NCBI GenBank assembly: GCA_947652605.1
Contig: OX393580.1
Span: 17,690,159-17,754,158 of the forward strand
Length of the DNA stretch: 64,000 nt
Direction: 5' to 3'
DNA from: Elmis aenea
Taxonomy: Eukaryota; Arthropoda; Insecta; Coleoptera; Elmidae
Shown one piece after another: positions 29,025 through 39,612 of the stretch. Both the position numbers and the translations under genes were made by a program. Every line of letters starts with the position of its first letter. Within the stretch, counting starts at the first letter, position 1. The notes beneath the pieces were generated by a model, which had not been told where the DNA came from, searched no databases, and saw only the letters and a program-made list of their open reading frames with translations.

Positions 29025-31682
29025 TTACAGTTTTTCGAAAGGGGCTGATTTAAAATAAAACACATTAGTCAACTCAATTTTCTTAAACAAAATTGGTTCA
29101 GTACATATTATTTCTTCGAATGCTACACAGACATCAAAATCATTTTGATCAATTTTATCAAAGTAAAAAACTTCGTCGTACAAACCAGTACACCCATTAT
29201 ACGTTACTTTAACCCTTTTTCCAACAAAATAAACATCTGTCAGTTCTTTTCCAACAAGAATATATTTAATTTTGCATAAATTGTAATAACCATATGAATC
29301 TTTTTCATAACAAATAATCATATCTTTTTTGTAGGATATTCCTCTATGCGTTACTTCTTCTGCAACAAAATTGTAGTTTGATAAATCATACTTACGTGTA
29401 AGTAACTTCAAAAATTCCTGGGAATAATTATTAATATTAAACAGATCTAAACAATCAGATTTTACCTTGTTACAATAAAGACTACCGTATTCGGTATTTA
29501 AGGCTTGTAAAAACTGATGTTTTGTAGTTAATGACTGTAATACATTTTTATAATTCGGTGAATGGCGCATGTGATTTTTAAAAAATCTATGTTTACTTTC
29601 GAATCTTAATGTCCACAAATGTCTTAACGGGCCAAACGTTTGAATTAAGTATGGATAATGTAAAATGTAATGATGTTTTGGTCTCAAGTTAACATTTGGA
29701 AAAAGATTTTGCCTAATTTCTACGTATTCGTACAATAAACATTTTAAAACTGCTATTTGATCAATAGATAACTTAAATGCCATTAAAATGTTAACCATTT
29801 TTCTAAGACATAAAACCATTTCCCAAATTTCACAGCCTTCAAGGCAATCTAGTTTTTTGTATAACACGAAAGGAAAAACATTTAAAATGTATAATATGTC
29901 TGATGCTGTTCCAATTAGCTTTTCTCCCTTCTTTATCTTTGCAATTTTGTGCTTTTTTTCATTAGGCAATGAAAAATTGCTAAATAATAAATTTAAATAT
30001 TCGTACGTTACTATTTTTTTTTTGACAAAATAATTTATGCACAACATTAAATCGTGAGGAACAATACCTTCAAACAAGTCGTGTGCTATGCAGGGTGGTA
30101 ATCCCGGAGAACAAACATGAAAATATTGTAGCTCGTTCAGTGGTGATTTAAATTTAGTACCTTTGTAGGGATTTTGTACCATTACCGCTATATTCACATC
30201 TTGATCATACGATTTTTTAGTTCTTAGTTGTGAGTAGGAGTGTGCATTAGTAAAATTGTTTATTTCACAATAACGACAAAAATATGAATTTATTTTAAAA
30301 GTTTCTGTGAATCCTCCGATTTGATGACTGCCTAAATTATCTCCCACGACTACAGCAACCGTTCCTTTTGCAATTAAAGTATTATCAACTCTTATTCCTT
30401 CTACTTCAAGCTTTTTTAGGTCTCTTATTAAAATTTTAAGAATAGCTGAAAATCCGAAATGTTTTGTTTGCTTTTCGTAACATAGTGCTACTAAATAAAT
30501 TTGTTCGACCCGCGTCCTATTCCAAGGTAAAACATTGGCAAGAGTCATGTAGATGCCTACTAATTTATGTTTTAGTCTACACGAACCCAACGGATTGCAA
30601 ATTTCAAATGCATCTTGGTATAAAATTATACTAAGTGCATTCATATTATTGTGAAAAAATGGGTTGCTTTTATAACAAGAGCCGTCAAAAAAATTTTCAT
30701 ATACACCTTCAACTGACGTAAACGGAGAAAAATATTGTTGAACAATATTTTTATCCTGAAGAAGTAGTTTCAAGGTTTTTAACACAGGCACATAATAAAA
30801 AAAACTATTTTTGTTTCCAATGTTACCCACGCTAACTTTTACAGGCTCAATAAAACTAACATTTTCTTTATAATATTTTTTTCGCAAATAGGTTGAACGT
30901 AGAACTCCTGTTTCTGAATTGTGCGAGTTTTGAAATAAACTTTTGTATTCATTATTTAATTTTGAAACGTCTACATGACTGTTGGCCAACTGTAATAAAA
31001 TATACTCTTTGTTCAAATTTTCCAAATCCGAGAACCCTTCAATAATAGTTTTAAGCGAATTATCGGAAACAAAATATTTTGACTGTAACGTTAAGTACAT
31101 AGTAGAAAACAATTTTAAACTTAACTTTTCGATCTTTTCAGCATTTTCATGTTTTTCTTTTACTGATATAAATGTGTTATTAGCAAACTCGAAAGGATTC
31201 ATATCGTCGTTGTTTGATGTCGTGAAGTCAATATTACTTATTACGCCATTATCAGTACTTCCATCAATATTACTTACTGTATCGTCAAAATGTTTTCTAT
31301 TAACGTGTGATCTTAAGCTGTTAATATTTTGGAACACTGTATTAGTTTTACAGTTATCTAAAGGACATTTCATCGGTATTCCGTTTCTTATATGTTTACA
31401 AATATGAGCCATAAACAATTTTTTAGAATTGATGCTACGTTGGCAATTTGCTAAAGTACAGACAAATAATGTACATTTCTTTTTATTGAGGTGTAATCTG
31501 TATATGTGTTGTTTAAATCCAACATATGTTTTAAAAACGATATTGCAATTAGCATACACACAGTAAAATTCAGCCCCTTTCCAATTACGATGTAAGTATT
31601 GGTGAATTTCGTATTTTCGCATAGTACAACATCGAAAATTACAAAGCTTACAACTAAACATTATTATTATTATTATTACCAA
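29025..31682 (-). CDS. CMC/EnSpm transposase with C2H2 fingers
   Basis: An uninterrupted 885-codon frame. The first codons are a low-complexity Val-Ile run; the Met at residue 8 (M-F-S-C-K-L-C) is the likelier start. N-terminal C2H2-type fingers occupy about residues 11-130 (C-K-L-C..H, F-Y-C-V-Y-A-N-C..H-I-Y-R-L-H, F-V-C-T-L-A-N-C.., M-K-C-P-L-D-N-C..H-V-N-R-K-H). The core carries motifs of animal EnSpm-type transposases: Y-Q-D-A-F-E-I-C-N-P-L-G-S near 355, V-V-G-D-N-L-G-S-H near 446, C-R-Y-C near 480, and P-P-C-I-A-H-D-L-F-E-G near 530. The conserved Asp residues in the first two are candidate catalytic residues. The enzyme would cut and rejoin the element ends. It sits at the 5' end of the transposon next to the right terminus, which may hold the promoter. 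No break seen. Confidence 0.85.
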   Translation of the reverse strand: MVIIIIIMFSCKLCNFRCCTMRKYEIHQYLHRNWKGAEFYCVYANCNIVFKTYVGFKQHIYRLHLNKKKCTLFVCTLANCQRSINSKKLFMAHICKHIRNGIPMKCPLDNCKTNTVFQNINSLRSHVNRKHFDDTVSNIDGSTDNGVISNIDFTTSNNDDMNPFEFANNTFISVKEKHENAEKIEKLSLKLFSTMYLTLQSKYFVSDNSLKTIIEGFSDLENLNKEYILLQLANSHVDVSKLNNEYKSLFQNSHNSETGVLRSTYLRKKYYKENVSFIEPVKVSVGNIGNKNSFFYYVPVLKTLKLLLQDKNIVQQYFSPFTSVEGVYENFFDGSCYKSNPFFHNNMNALSIILYQDAFEICNPLGSCRLKHKLVGIYMTLANVLPWNRTRVEQIYLVALCYEKQTKHFGFSAILKILIRDLKKLEVEGIRVDNTLIAKGTVAVVVGDNLGSHQIGGFTETFKINSYFCRYCEINNFTNAHSYSQLRTKKSYDQDVNIAVMVQNPYKGTKFKSPLNELQYFHVCSPGLPPCIAHDLFEGIVPHDLMLCINYFVKKKIVTYEYLNLLFSNFSLPNEKKHKIAKIKKGEKLIGTASDILYILNVFPFVLYKKLDCLEGCEIWEMVLCLRKMVNILMAFKLSIDQIAVLKCLLYEYVEIRQNLFPNVNLRPKHHYILHYPYLIQTFGPLRHLWTLRFESKHRFFKNHMRHSPNYKNVLQSLTTKHQFLQALNTEYGSLYCNKVKSDCLDLFNINNYSQEFLKLLTRKYDLSNYNFVAEEVTHRGISYKKDMIICYEKDSYGYYNLCKIKYILVGKELTDVYFVGKRVKVTYNGCTGLYDEVFYFDKIDQNDFDVCVAFEEIICTEPILFKKIELTNVFYFKSAPFEKL

Positions 31683-31849
31683 CAGTATTTTGCATACTTA
31701 CAAGCAATTTTAACAAAAATTTACAGACACTGTAGTTTACATGCGGCACACACAGCAATTTTAGGTTATGTGTGTTAGTTTCGCGATGGTTTCGCGGTAT
31801 TAAAGCGGTTTGCGCAGACTCGCTTCCTTTGCTACATCGTGTACTCTTG

Positions 31850-32025
31850 GCTTTACATAATATATACTGTAAAAGTACATTGTAAAAGCGAAACATGCCT
31901 CCTGTACTGTAATTATACATTCTTTTAATTCATTACAGTCGAAATACTGTAAATAATATTTTACATGATATGTACTGTAATATTTACAGTATATATTATG
32001 TAAAACTACTATCATTTTTATCAGT
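31850..32025. repeat. EnSpm right end and subterminal repeats
   Basis: Repeated tactgtaa/ttacagta motifs (about eight in 170 bp) leading to the terminal actatcatttttatcagtg. This is the upstream end relative to the transposase gene, so promoter and binding sites probably overlap here. Confidence 0.65.
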
Positions 32026-32027
32026 GT

Positions 32028-32475
32028 ATATGTACCTATACAAATATGCGTGTTTTAAGGCGGCTCTGAAAATAAAAAATATTTTAGACTAGCTAACTTG
32101 ATTGATGGCAACGTACTCCGAAGTGATGTGAAAGTGGCAAAATGTCGTCTTTTGGGAAGATATCATAAATTTTGCTACGCGCTCGTCTCTTTAATGGCTG
32201 TAGGACGTTACGTGTTTTTAAGAGATATCCGCACCTCCTTTAGCATGTCCGAAAGTTCTTTAGTTTTCCGCTTTTTAGATAAGAGCACTTTTTCAATTTT
32301 TGATAAAAATCTTAAGCCATTTTTTTTTACTTTAAAGAGTATAGTCTTTACAATTTTATTATTTTTTATGAAAATATATTTACTTATAATTTCAACGATT
32401 TTCGAAGGTAAAAAGTTATTGGATGTGTTAATAACGTGCGTTTACAGTTTTTTAACTCCTTTATGTACACGCTCG
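32028..32475. other. No gene seen
   Basis: A 126-codon frame (32098-32478) runs through it but is Phe/Leu/Ser-rich without a recognisable domain; I do not call it a gene. Confidence 0.4.
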
Positions 32476-32529
32476 TGACATATACGAGCGCGTATGAAAT
32501 TGACAGTTCATACGCGCTTTGATATGTCA
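32476..32529. repeat. Small inverted repeat
   Basis: Arms tgacatatacgagcgcgtat.. (32476-32498) and ..atacgcgctttgatatgtca (32507-32529) pair with two mismatches around an 8-nt loop. Could be a relic MITE end or a cruciform. Confidence 0.5.
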
Positions 32530-32655
32530 CCAGCGACCGTTGTATATCATAATACAAATCTTTATCTGCTCGTGCTGCCGCTCACTTCATAGAATACTTC
32601 GTGATAGCAGTATCGAATTATATAAATAATTTTGATATTATTCTGAAATTTTGTG

Positions 32656-32762
32656 GTCAGTGATGGGGTGGGGGGAGGCAGTCAGCAAAAAAATAACGGA
32701 ATGCCGACTCTCGACTCCTGAGTCGATATTTTTTAACCGATTCCGACTTCCGACTCCCTTCA
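32656..32762. mobile_element. hAT end fragment, GACTCC family
   Basis: cagtgatggggtggggg followed by gactctcgactcctgagtcg and gattccgacttccgactccc resembles the terminal parts of the hAT MITE at 38091. No opposite end found; truncated. Confidence 0.4.
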
Positions 32763-33383
32763 TTAAAAGAAAACGTCATTAGAATATATTTACTACAGTA
32801 AAGCCGTGTTTTTTCTTTCCTAAGTGAATTTTATAATAGTGAACAGAGTTTATTTTCTTATGCTTTCTAAATAATGAAAAAAGTTTAAAAAAAACTGAAT
32901 CCTTTGGAAAACCTATTTCCTTGTCTATGTATGTCTGCTTAGAAGAAATCTTCCAAGTGTTCAAAGTATGTACCTATGATAAAAGAATATGAAAAGAATG
33001 TTTCTTATAAATAATAGAAATAAGATAGATTTTTGATGACATTGTGATGAGGGTCCCAGAAGTATCTATTTTAGTAAGTGTCTTTAAAAAAATTATACTC
33101 TAGCAGCGGTTCGTTTCTTATTATACAATTGTATGCATATACAAATTTTAAATTTTCTTACACGATTCATTAAATAAGTAAATTTGTATAACAATGAACA
33201 TATTATTGTACAAAAAATAATAAAATTCGCCAAAGTAGATAGTCACTTTTTGGGACACTCTGCATTTTGGAAATATTTGAAAATCAGTGGAACCGAAAAA
33301 ACAATTATTTTTTATTTTTTTAGTTCTCATGTCCCTATTTTTAGTAGTTAACAATCTGGTCACAATCATTTACCATAACTTCA
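32763..33383. other. No gene seen
   Basis: AT-rich. A gggacactctgcat block near 33252 resembles a Tc1-type MITE end, but I found no partner. Confidence 0.45.
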
Positions 33384-34212
33384 TCTATACCTATACCGAG
33401 TAATTCAGTTTGACTGTCGCACCCCTATAACGTTTTAATTATTGAAAATAACCCAAACAAACTTTATACTTTTAGAAACGGCAACAAATTCTCTATTAAA
33501 TAATGTGCATTTGTTATCTCTACGATGACGTAGCCTAATTTTTTATGTCGACGTTTATTACTTGTTTTTGTTTTAATTAAAAATTAATTTTTAATACTTT
33601 TCCATTGATAATTTTTAAGGTTTGGTCGTTTTTTGTTATGTTAAATAGACTGTTTGCTATGATTTGAATAAACGTTGAACTGATTTATCTCGAAAAATTT
33701 CTTATGTAAGCATACCTTTTTAACACGGTCAGATTCAGAATTAAATTCTCTATCCGAATCAACAACAAAATGTATACTATGTAATTAAAAAAAAAAAAAA
33801 AACAGTTGCCTATCGCGGAATTGACATACGTCATGGTAATGATAACAAATGTACATCATTTAATAGAGAATTTGTGGCCGTTTCCAAAAATATAAAGTTT
33901 GTTGGGGTTATTTTCAATAATTAAAAAGTTATAGGGATGCGACAGTCAAACTGAATCACCCGGTATATAAAAGAGCTTGTGTGTTTGTTTGTTCGCTATA
34001 GAATCCTAAGTCCGTTGACCGATCGTCAAATTTTGCACAGTTACTATTTAGAACCCAACGGATTAAACGTCCTATAAAAAACGGCCGGGAACAGCCGGGA
34101 ACAGCTGGGAACGGCCGGGAACGTCCGCCGAGCGCGAGCGCGGGGCGCGAGTAGTCTGTGATTGATAAAAGATAATTGTAATCACCCGTGCAACGCCGGC
34201 TAAATCAGCTAG
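33384..34212 (+). mobile_element. Non-autonomous Helitron, copy 2, split by a MITE
   Basis: The 5' end tctatacctata (33384-33395) is separated from tataaaagagcttgtgtg (33966) by a TA-flanked MITE (33396-33963). The 3' end is CTAG (34209-34212) followed by T, after acccgtgcaacgccgg. The body shares the aaattttgcacagttactattta and gcgcgagcgcgg blocks with copy 1 at 10395-10758. Confidence 0.85.
33396..33963. mobile_element. Tc1/mariner-type long-TIR MITE, family Y copy 1
   Basis: TA at 33394-33395 and 33964-33965. Ends ccgagtaattcagtttgact and agtcaaactgaatcacccgg; arms stay complementary for about 130 bp (for example cgcacccctataacg against ttatagggatgcg). A second member is at 45187-45451. 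No coding capacity. Confidence 0.85.
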
Positions 34213-36802
34213 TTAATTATAAAAATAGAACTGAAAGTTACAGAGATTTTTTACTAAACATTTTTATGCTTAATTTTTTTTTCCAGTTTTTTTTTAACGA
34301 CGTTAGTTTTTGAGATTTCCATTTGTAGTTCTTGACAATGTATTAATTTCTAAAACTCGAGGCTCCCAAGTTAAAATATGCTTGCTACGCCACTGAATTT
34401 TTTTTTAAACTTATGCCCTAGTAATAATTTTCTTTAATAAAAAAAAGTGATTTTTGTTCACCGACTTTTCGAAATTTATGTGTACGTTAAGGTTAAGGAA
34501 ATATCTAAAATAACTCTTGGTTTATTAATTGTTTGTTAATATTAATATTCAAAGATATTTCCAATACTTGTATACTTGTAACAAATTAGTATGTAACTTT
34601 AAAATGTATTTTTTACTGTTTGCGTTTATTTCATGAAGCAGCAGAAACTTTTGACTGTATAGTATTTTAAAAATCTTATTTCTTAAATTTAAAAATTACA
34701 TTTTCTCAACTGTATCTTAGATATATCATAGAATTTTCCAATAAAAATTATGTTTTTATTTTTATTGTTACATAGTTTATTTTCCAACTACAACTCCTTC
34801 TTGTTTTGATGGATCTTCCAAGAAGCTTTATGCTCTAAAAACGATAAACTTTTAAAACAAAATTGATGCACTCGTCCATTCTTCCATAATATTCTCTACT
34901 ACAAGCCACAACTATTTATTATTCCCATTGTGCAGTAAAATATGAAAGACATTTCCCCTAATGGTTATGTATCTGTCAATATCCATGATTTATAAATTTT
35001 AAAAGCTAATATACTCGGAAAAATCCTAGAAACCGCAACGGTTGTTTAAATCTAAAAACGGAAGTCGTACTTCATAACCCATGCCATATTTTGCGGAGCA
35101 CACACATAAAATATTCGAAACTTGAAGGTGTGGAATCATGGCATTCTCAAATTCAAATTCAGGTCGATTTTGTTTTGCCTTTTTGCGTATCTGACAAGGA
35201 ATATTGCAATGCTAGACATAAAGTTACTGTAATAAAACTTGGTGTGGAAAATCGATAACAATAAAACAATATATATAACTATCCACAATACCTTTGTGAA
35301 TACTGATACCGCGGTATAGTGGTTACAGAACACTTGCTGTAAACCACAGACTGGTAAAAAAAAACGTGCTGTATGTCTACACCTATCAAAGCCCAATAAG
35401 CAACAGAAAAGGTTTAAACAATTAGTCAATGTTGCTTAAATCTTAAAAGAATCTTATACAAAATATAATAAGTGGCAACAATGTCTGGATGTATTTATTG
35501 ATTGCTACAAATATCCTTAAAATTTCGCTTGTAGGTAATCTTCCAGTGTTTAAAATCATTGATCCGAAGTATGAAACATAAAATTAATTCTATTCTTTGG
35601 CCCAAACGCCAATTGATCCCTTGTAACAAACATCCAATAACATCGTCAACAATTTAATAAAACGTTCGAAATATAACGATGTAGTTAACACATTTTATAT
35701 AACTTGTACAGAACCTCAACACCCGGTTATAAAATAAATAAATCTCTCCACAGGATCAAATAGGACAGGGCTCAAAACGCACACGCCAATAAATTGCTAC
35801 ATGGGTTCAAAATAACGTTCAGGAGAGAGAGTATAAAAAATTACGTTGTTCGATGTAATCAAGCGAAAATATAAAATTGATGCTTTACGATTTTGTCTGA
35901 TGTTTTGTACAAAAAAGGATCAAATTAATTGACAGAGGTAACAAAAAATAAATAATGGTTTGCTTTGCTAAGCAATTTCGTTGGTGAATAATTGATAAAA
36001 ATATCAAAGAACTCTGCTTCAATCTAAATTAATCATTATCTAATAATGTTTTATTGTTTGAACTTCTTAAAATATTTTTTTGTACTGAACATTAGCAATA
36101 TCTGTAGTGAGTTTACAAATTTTGTATTAAAATTTAATCCAAAACGCATAGTACTTTTTTAAGAGTAAAATATTTAAAGCCAAAAATATTTTATTGAATA
36201 CAACTCAATTCTCGCTTTACGTTAAGCGCTTTTTTTGTGTGTACATGTAAAGTTTATTTGTGCAGTGTCGAATGTTAAATAACGTTGATTGATGCTTGTA
36301 AAAATGCTCCAATTTGGTAACCTAAACAATAAATATGTACTTGAATGTCGTCAGTTACTTTTTATAATAGAAGGGCAATCGCCTAACAGCGAAATTTGCA
36401 GGGCTGGAGAAAATACTATTACGCAAATCAAATTTTATAGTGGCAAATTTGGGTAGCGGTATAAGTGAATCTAAAACATTATTCATAACACAAATGTAAA
36501 TGACATTTCAACGAACTAACCCTACAGTCGACGCTTGTTGAGATTTTGCATTTAATTTGCATGGGAAATTCCTATATGACCTCGTATTTCGGTTAAATTA
36601 TTCGTAATTTATTGAATTAAAAGCTGTTTGTTAATTTTAAAATAATTGCACAAATATTTCCACTAGAATTTTTGGAATTTTGCGAAAGAATAGCCAGATA
36701 TAAATATTTCGTGGAGCCAAGAGTTTTATAACTAAAAAATTTGAAACAAAAATGTTCAAAATACTTGAATACAGGCATTTTTTTTAAGCTTTCAGATATA
36801 AA
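34213..36802. other. No gene seen
   Basis: Mostly AT-rich without structure I can name. Near 35310-35355 a short tRNA-like run (tatagtggtta..gaacacttgctgtaaaccacagac) appears but lacks a B box; see rejected items. Confidence 0.45.
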
Positions 36803-37006
36803 TACGAGGGCGTATTGAAAAGTAAGGTCTCCAACGATGCCATTTCCGAACGCGAGTTGCTAGGCAAAATTTGACAACAGCGCTGCATTCCTTGGTTCCC
36901 CCACCACAGTGTAAAACCATCCGCGAGACTTTGGGACGCTCAGCCGCTGCGTAGCACTCGTTTAGGAGGGAGCTCCCGCTTAGCTCGCCCGCCAGGTGCA
37001 AACTGC

Positions 37007-37257
37007 GCTCAGTCATTCGATTTTTGAATGCAAATAAGGTCTCTCCGATAGACATTCATCGCCAGTTAGTGGAAGTGTACGGTGCGAACCGTATGGACAT
37101 AAAAAACGTGCGAAAGTGGTGCCGGGAGTTTTCTGAGGGCCGGAAAAACGTCCACGATGAGCAGCGGTCGAGGCGGCCGAGTTTGCCGGAATCAACGGCG
37201 GCTCGAACCGACGAGATGGTGCGCAATAACCGGAGAATAGAGAATAACCCTTCATGA
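37007..37257 (+). pseudogene. mariner transposase N-terminal HTH, left arm
   Basis: The plus-strand frame holds the mariner/SETMAR-type HTH: F-L-N-A-N-K-V-S-P-I-D-I-H-R-Q-L, V-Y-G-A-N-R-M, V-R-K-W-C-R-E-F-S-E-G-R, D-E-Q-R-S-R-R-P-S. In the family this domain binds the terminal repeat. It ends at the palindrome centre after N-N-R-R-I; the DDD catalytic domain is missing, so no transposition function is expected. The right arm repeats the same region in reverse. Confidence 0.8.
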
Positions 37258-37271
37258 TATAAGGGAAGGTC

Positions 37272-37550
37272 TTAATGAAGAGTGTGGCTACGACCTTTCC
37301 TTATCTCATGAAGGGTTATTCTCCGGTTATTGCGCACCATCTCGTCGATTCGAGCCGCCGTTGATTCCGGCAAACTCGGCCGCCTCGACCGCTGCTCATC
37401 GTGGACGTTTTCCCAGCCCTCAGAAAACTCCCGCACCACTTCCGCACGTTTTTTATGTCTATACAATTCGCACCGTACACTTCCACTAACTGGCGATGAA
37501 TGTCTATCGGAGAGATATTTTTTGCATTCAAAAATCGAATGACTGAGCAC
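37272..37550 (-). pseudogene. mariner transposase N-terminal HTH, right arm
   Basis: Inverted counterpart of the left-arm copy. The minus strand reads F-L-N-A-K-N-I-S-P-I-D-I-H-R-Q-L, V-Y-G-A-N-C, K-W-C, shifts frame near 37425, then R-S-R-R-P-S-L-P-E-S and N-N-R-R-I-T-L-H-E-I, a few residues further than the left arm. Transcription across both arms would give a long hairpin. Confidence 0.8.
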
Positions 37551-37759
37551 TGAGCGCAGTTCGCACCTGGCGGGCGAGCTAAGCGGGAGCTCCCTCCTAA
37601 ACGAGTGCTACGCAGCGGCTAAGCGTCCCAAGGTCTCGCGGATGGTTTTACACTGGGGTGAAGGAACCAAGGAATGCAGCGCTGTTGTCAAATTTTGCCT
37701 AGCAACTCGCGTTCGGAAATGGCATCGTTGGAGACCTTACTTTTCAATACGCCCTCGTA

Positions 37760-38090
37760 TAATAAATAAAAATGGTGTGCACCGCTCATTAGAAAACTAA
37801 AAGTTGCCTTTGACATCTTAAAAACTAATCAGTCAATTTCGACAGCGGAAGTGTTTAAGACCTTTGTCTAAACAAACTATGTTGATTAAATTTTTGATTT
37901 TTACTCTCCGTAAGCAAAAGTTATGAATAAAGTTTTTTTACTGAACCTTTCAGGATATTTCAGGACATTCAGAAACTGGGTATAATATGCATATTTTTAA
38001 TTTGGTTTTCTACCAAACACGAAAAGTACTGATTTGGTCATTTAACAATCCTTCCATATGCCCCAAATCCTATTACTCTCCACATTTATT
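37760..38090. other. No gene seen
   Basis: AT-rich spacer between the mariner foldback and the hAT MITE. Confidence 0.45.
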
Positions 38091-38637
38091 CAGGGATGAA
38101 GGGGAGTCTGCAGAAAAAGACTCCGACTCCAACTCCTGAGTCGGTATTTTTTTAAACCGACTCCGACTCCCCACTCGGACTCCGACTCCGACTCCCCACT
38201 CCGACTCCGACTCCAACTCCCAACTCCGACTCCGACTCCAGACTTCGACTCCCACCTCCCGACTCCGACTCCCGACTCCGACTCCCGACTCCGACTCCCG
38301 ACTTCCGACTCCGACTCCCGACTCCCGACTCCCGACTCCCGACTCCCGACTCCCGACTCCCGACTCCCGACTCCCGACTCCCGACTCCCGACTCCCGACT
38401 CCCGACTTCGACTCCCGACTCCTACCCGACTCCCCCGACAAACTCCCGACTCAGACTCCTGACGCTGACTCCCGACTCCGACCCGACTCCCGACTCCGAC
38501 TCCGACTCCCGACTCCCGCATCCGACTACCGACTCCGACTCCCGACTCCTGACTCCCGATTCCCGACTCCCGACTCCCGACTCCCGATTCCCGACTTCCG
38601 ACTTCCGACTGACTCCTACTTCGACTCCCCATCGCTG
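38091..38637. mobile_element. hAT MITE expanded by GACTCC/GACTCCC repeats
   Basis: 8-bp target duplication with one change (catttatt 38083-38090, catctatt 38638-38645). Ends cagggatg and catcgctg, with ggggagt/actcccc just inside (cagggatgaaggggagt against actccccatcgctg). Nearly the whole body is gactcc and gactccc hexamer/heptamer repeats. Long Ser/Arg/Glu/Val-rich open frames on the minus strand are a by-product of the repeat. Related ends at 20213, 24054 and 32656. Confidence 0.85.
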
Positions 38638-38736
38638 CATCTATTTTCAAAAAGATTTCCAAAAATATAAAATGCTGGTTTTATTGCACAACACAAATTT
38701 TTAAGAAAAAAATTCCCTATGAATGAATTTTTGCTC

Positions 38737-39453
38737 ACAGGGGAAGGTCACGATACGTTGTCGCTAGAATTTGATTCCGGCTTTGTTTATTACATCAAGA
38801 ACATCAAAACTAAATGTTTTGCAGAGTTATACGTGCCACTGGCCATTACCTTCGGAAATATAGGGGAAAAACGGAACAGCTGATTAATAAAAGTAATATT
38901 TGCGATCGCGTTGGTCATAAAACCGTCAAAGACAAAATCGAAATTCTTCTATTTACCAATGCGCGCATCCTTTCCAAGTAAAATGGTGCAAAGTTTTTGC
39001 AAAATATCTTAAACGGTTCCGAAGAAAAACGCAAAAAACGAGGCCTTTGTAATAACGGTTTTCCCTATGTTAAACACCTATGCAAGTCGCATAGATATAG
39101 TAATACAGATAAACCACAACTTCTCAATACATAGCACTTATGCAGGGGTTTCGTTTTTGACGTTTTTCTCCGAAACTGTTCAAGATTTGTTCAAAAACTT
39201 TGCACCATTTTACTTGCAAAGGATGCGCCTATTGGTAAATAGAAGAATTTTGATTTTATCTCTGACAGTTTCATGGCCAACGCGATCGCAAAAATGACGT
39301 TTTTGAACCAATTTTTCCCCTATTTTTCCGAAGGTAATGAATGGCCAGTGGCACGTATAACTCTGGAAAACATTTAGTTTTGATGCCCTTGATGTAATAA
39401 TCACAGCCGGAATCAAATTCTAGAGACAACGTATCGTGACCTTCCCTTGTCAG
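38737..39453. repeat. Long inverted repeat, about 310-bp arms
   Basis: The left arm begins ggggaaggtcacgatacgtt (38739) and the right arm ends aacgtatcgtgaccttcccc-like (about 39433-39452). Matching blocks continue inward (gttatacgtgccactggcca against tggccagtggcacgtataac; gcgatcgcgttggt against ccaacgcgatcgc) to a spacer near 39050-39150. It is probably part of a foldback element whose right end may be the acaccctgta at 39602-39611; the left end was not found. Confidence 0.75.
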
Positions 39454-39612
39454 TACAAGATGTATTTGTACCAATCTTCATAAAATGAATGAAAATGCTG
39501 GTTACACAACTGAAAATTTTCACAAACTGCTTCTAAAAATGTTGAAAACTGGGTACTCTGGAGTGTTTAACCATCGGTTTTTCAAAATTTCCATGAATAT
39601 ACACCCTGTATG

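Larger units (their letters stand above)
25267..32025 (-). mobile_element. CMC/EnSpm-type DNA transposon, apparently complete
   Basis: Ends cactgataaaaatagt and actatcatttttatcagtg are inverted repeats (one-base indel), starting CACTG and ending CAGTG as in CACTA/EnSpm elements. TA flanks both sides (25265-25266, 32026-32027). Subterminal regions at both ends are dense in gtaaaattaca/tactgtaa-type motifs. It carries two genes on the minus strand: an 885-aa transposase (29025-31682) and a spliced accessory gene (26828-28580). Two MITEs (25671-26615 and 28824-28981) have inserted in non-coding parts, leaving both genes open. Length 6,759 bp including the MITEs. Confidence 0.85.
36805..37757. 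mobile_element. mariner-like foldback of two 5' halves
   Basis: TA at 36803-36804 and 37758-37759. Ends cgagggcgtattgaaaagta and tacttttcaatacgccctcg are perfect inverted repeats. The whole element is a near-perfect palindrome of two arms of about 450 bp joined near 37270, each carrying the terminal repeat, 5' UTR and N-terminal part of a mariner transposase. The catalytic half is absent from both arms. Confidence 0.88.

Noticed and set aside
30982..31407. 141-codon plus-strand frame
   Set aside because: Antisense shadow within the EnSpm transposase gene.
32098..32478. 126-codon frame
   Set aside because: Phe/Leu/Ser-rich composition as expected of translated AT-rich DNA; no domain.
35306..35360. 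tRNA-like run with a possible A box and TGT-like anticodon stem
   Set aside because: No B box, no closed acceptor stem and a poly-A run interrupts it; at best a SINE or tRNA relic.
38073..38662. Three long overlapping open frames on the minus strand (up to 190 codons) rich in S-R-E-S-G-V
   Set aside because: They are translations of the gactcc/gactccc microsatellite in different frames, not a protein.
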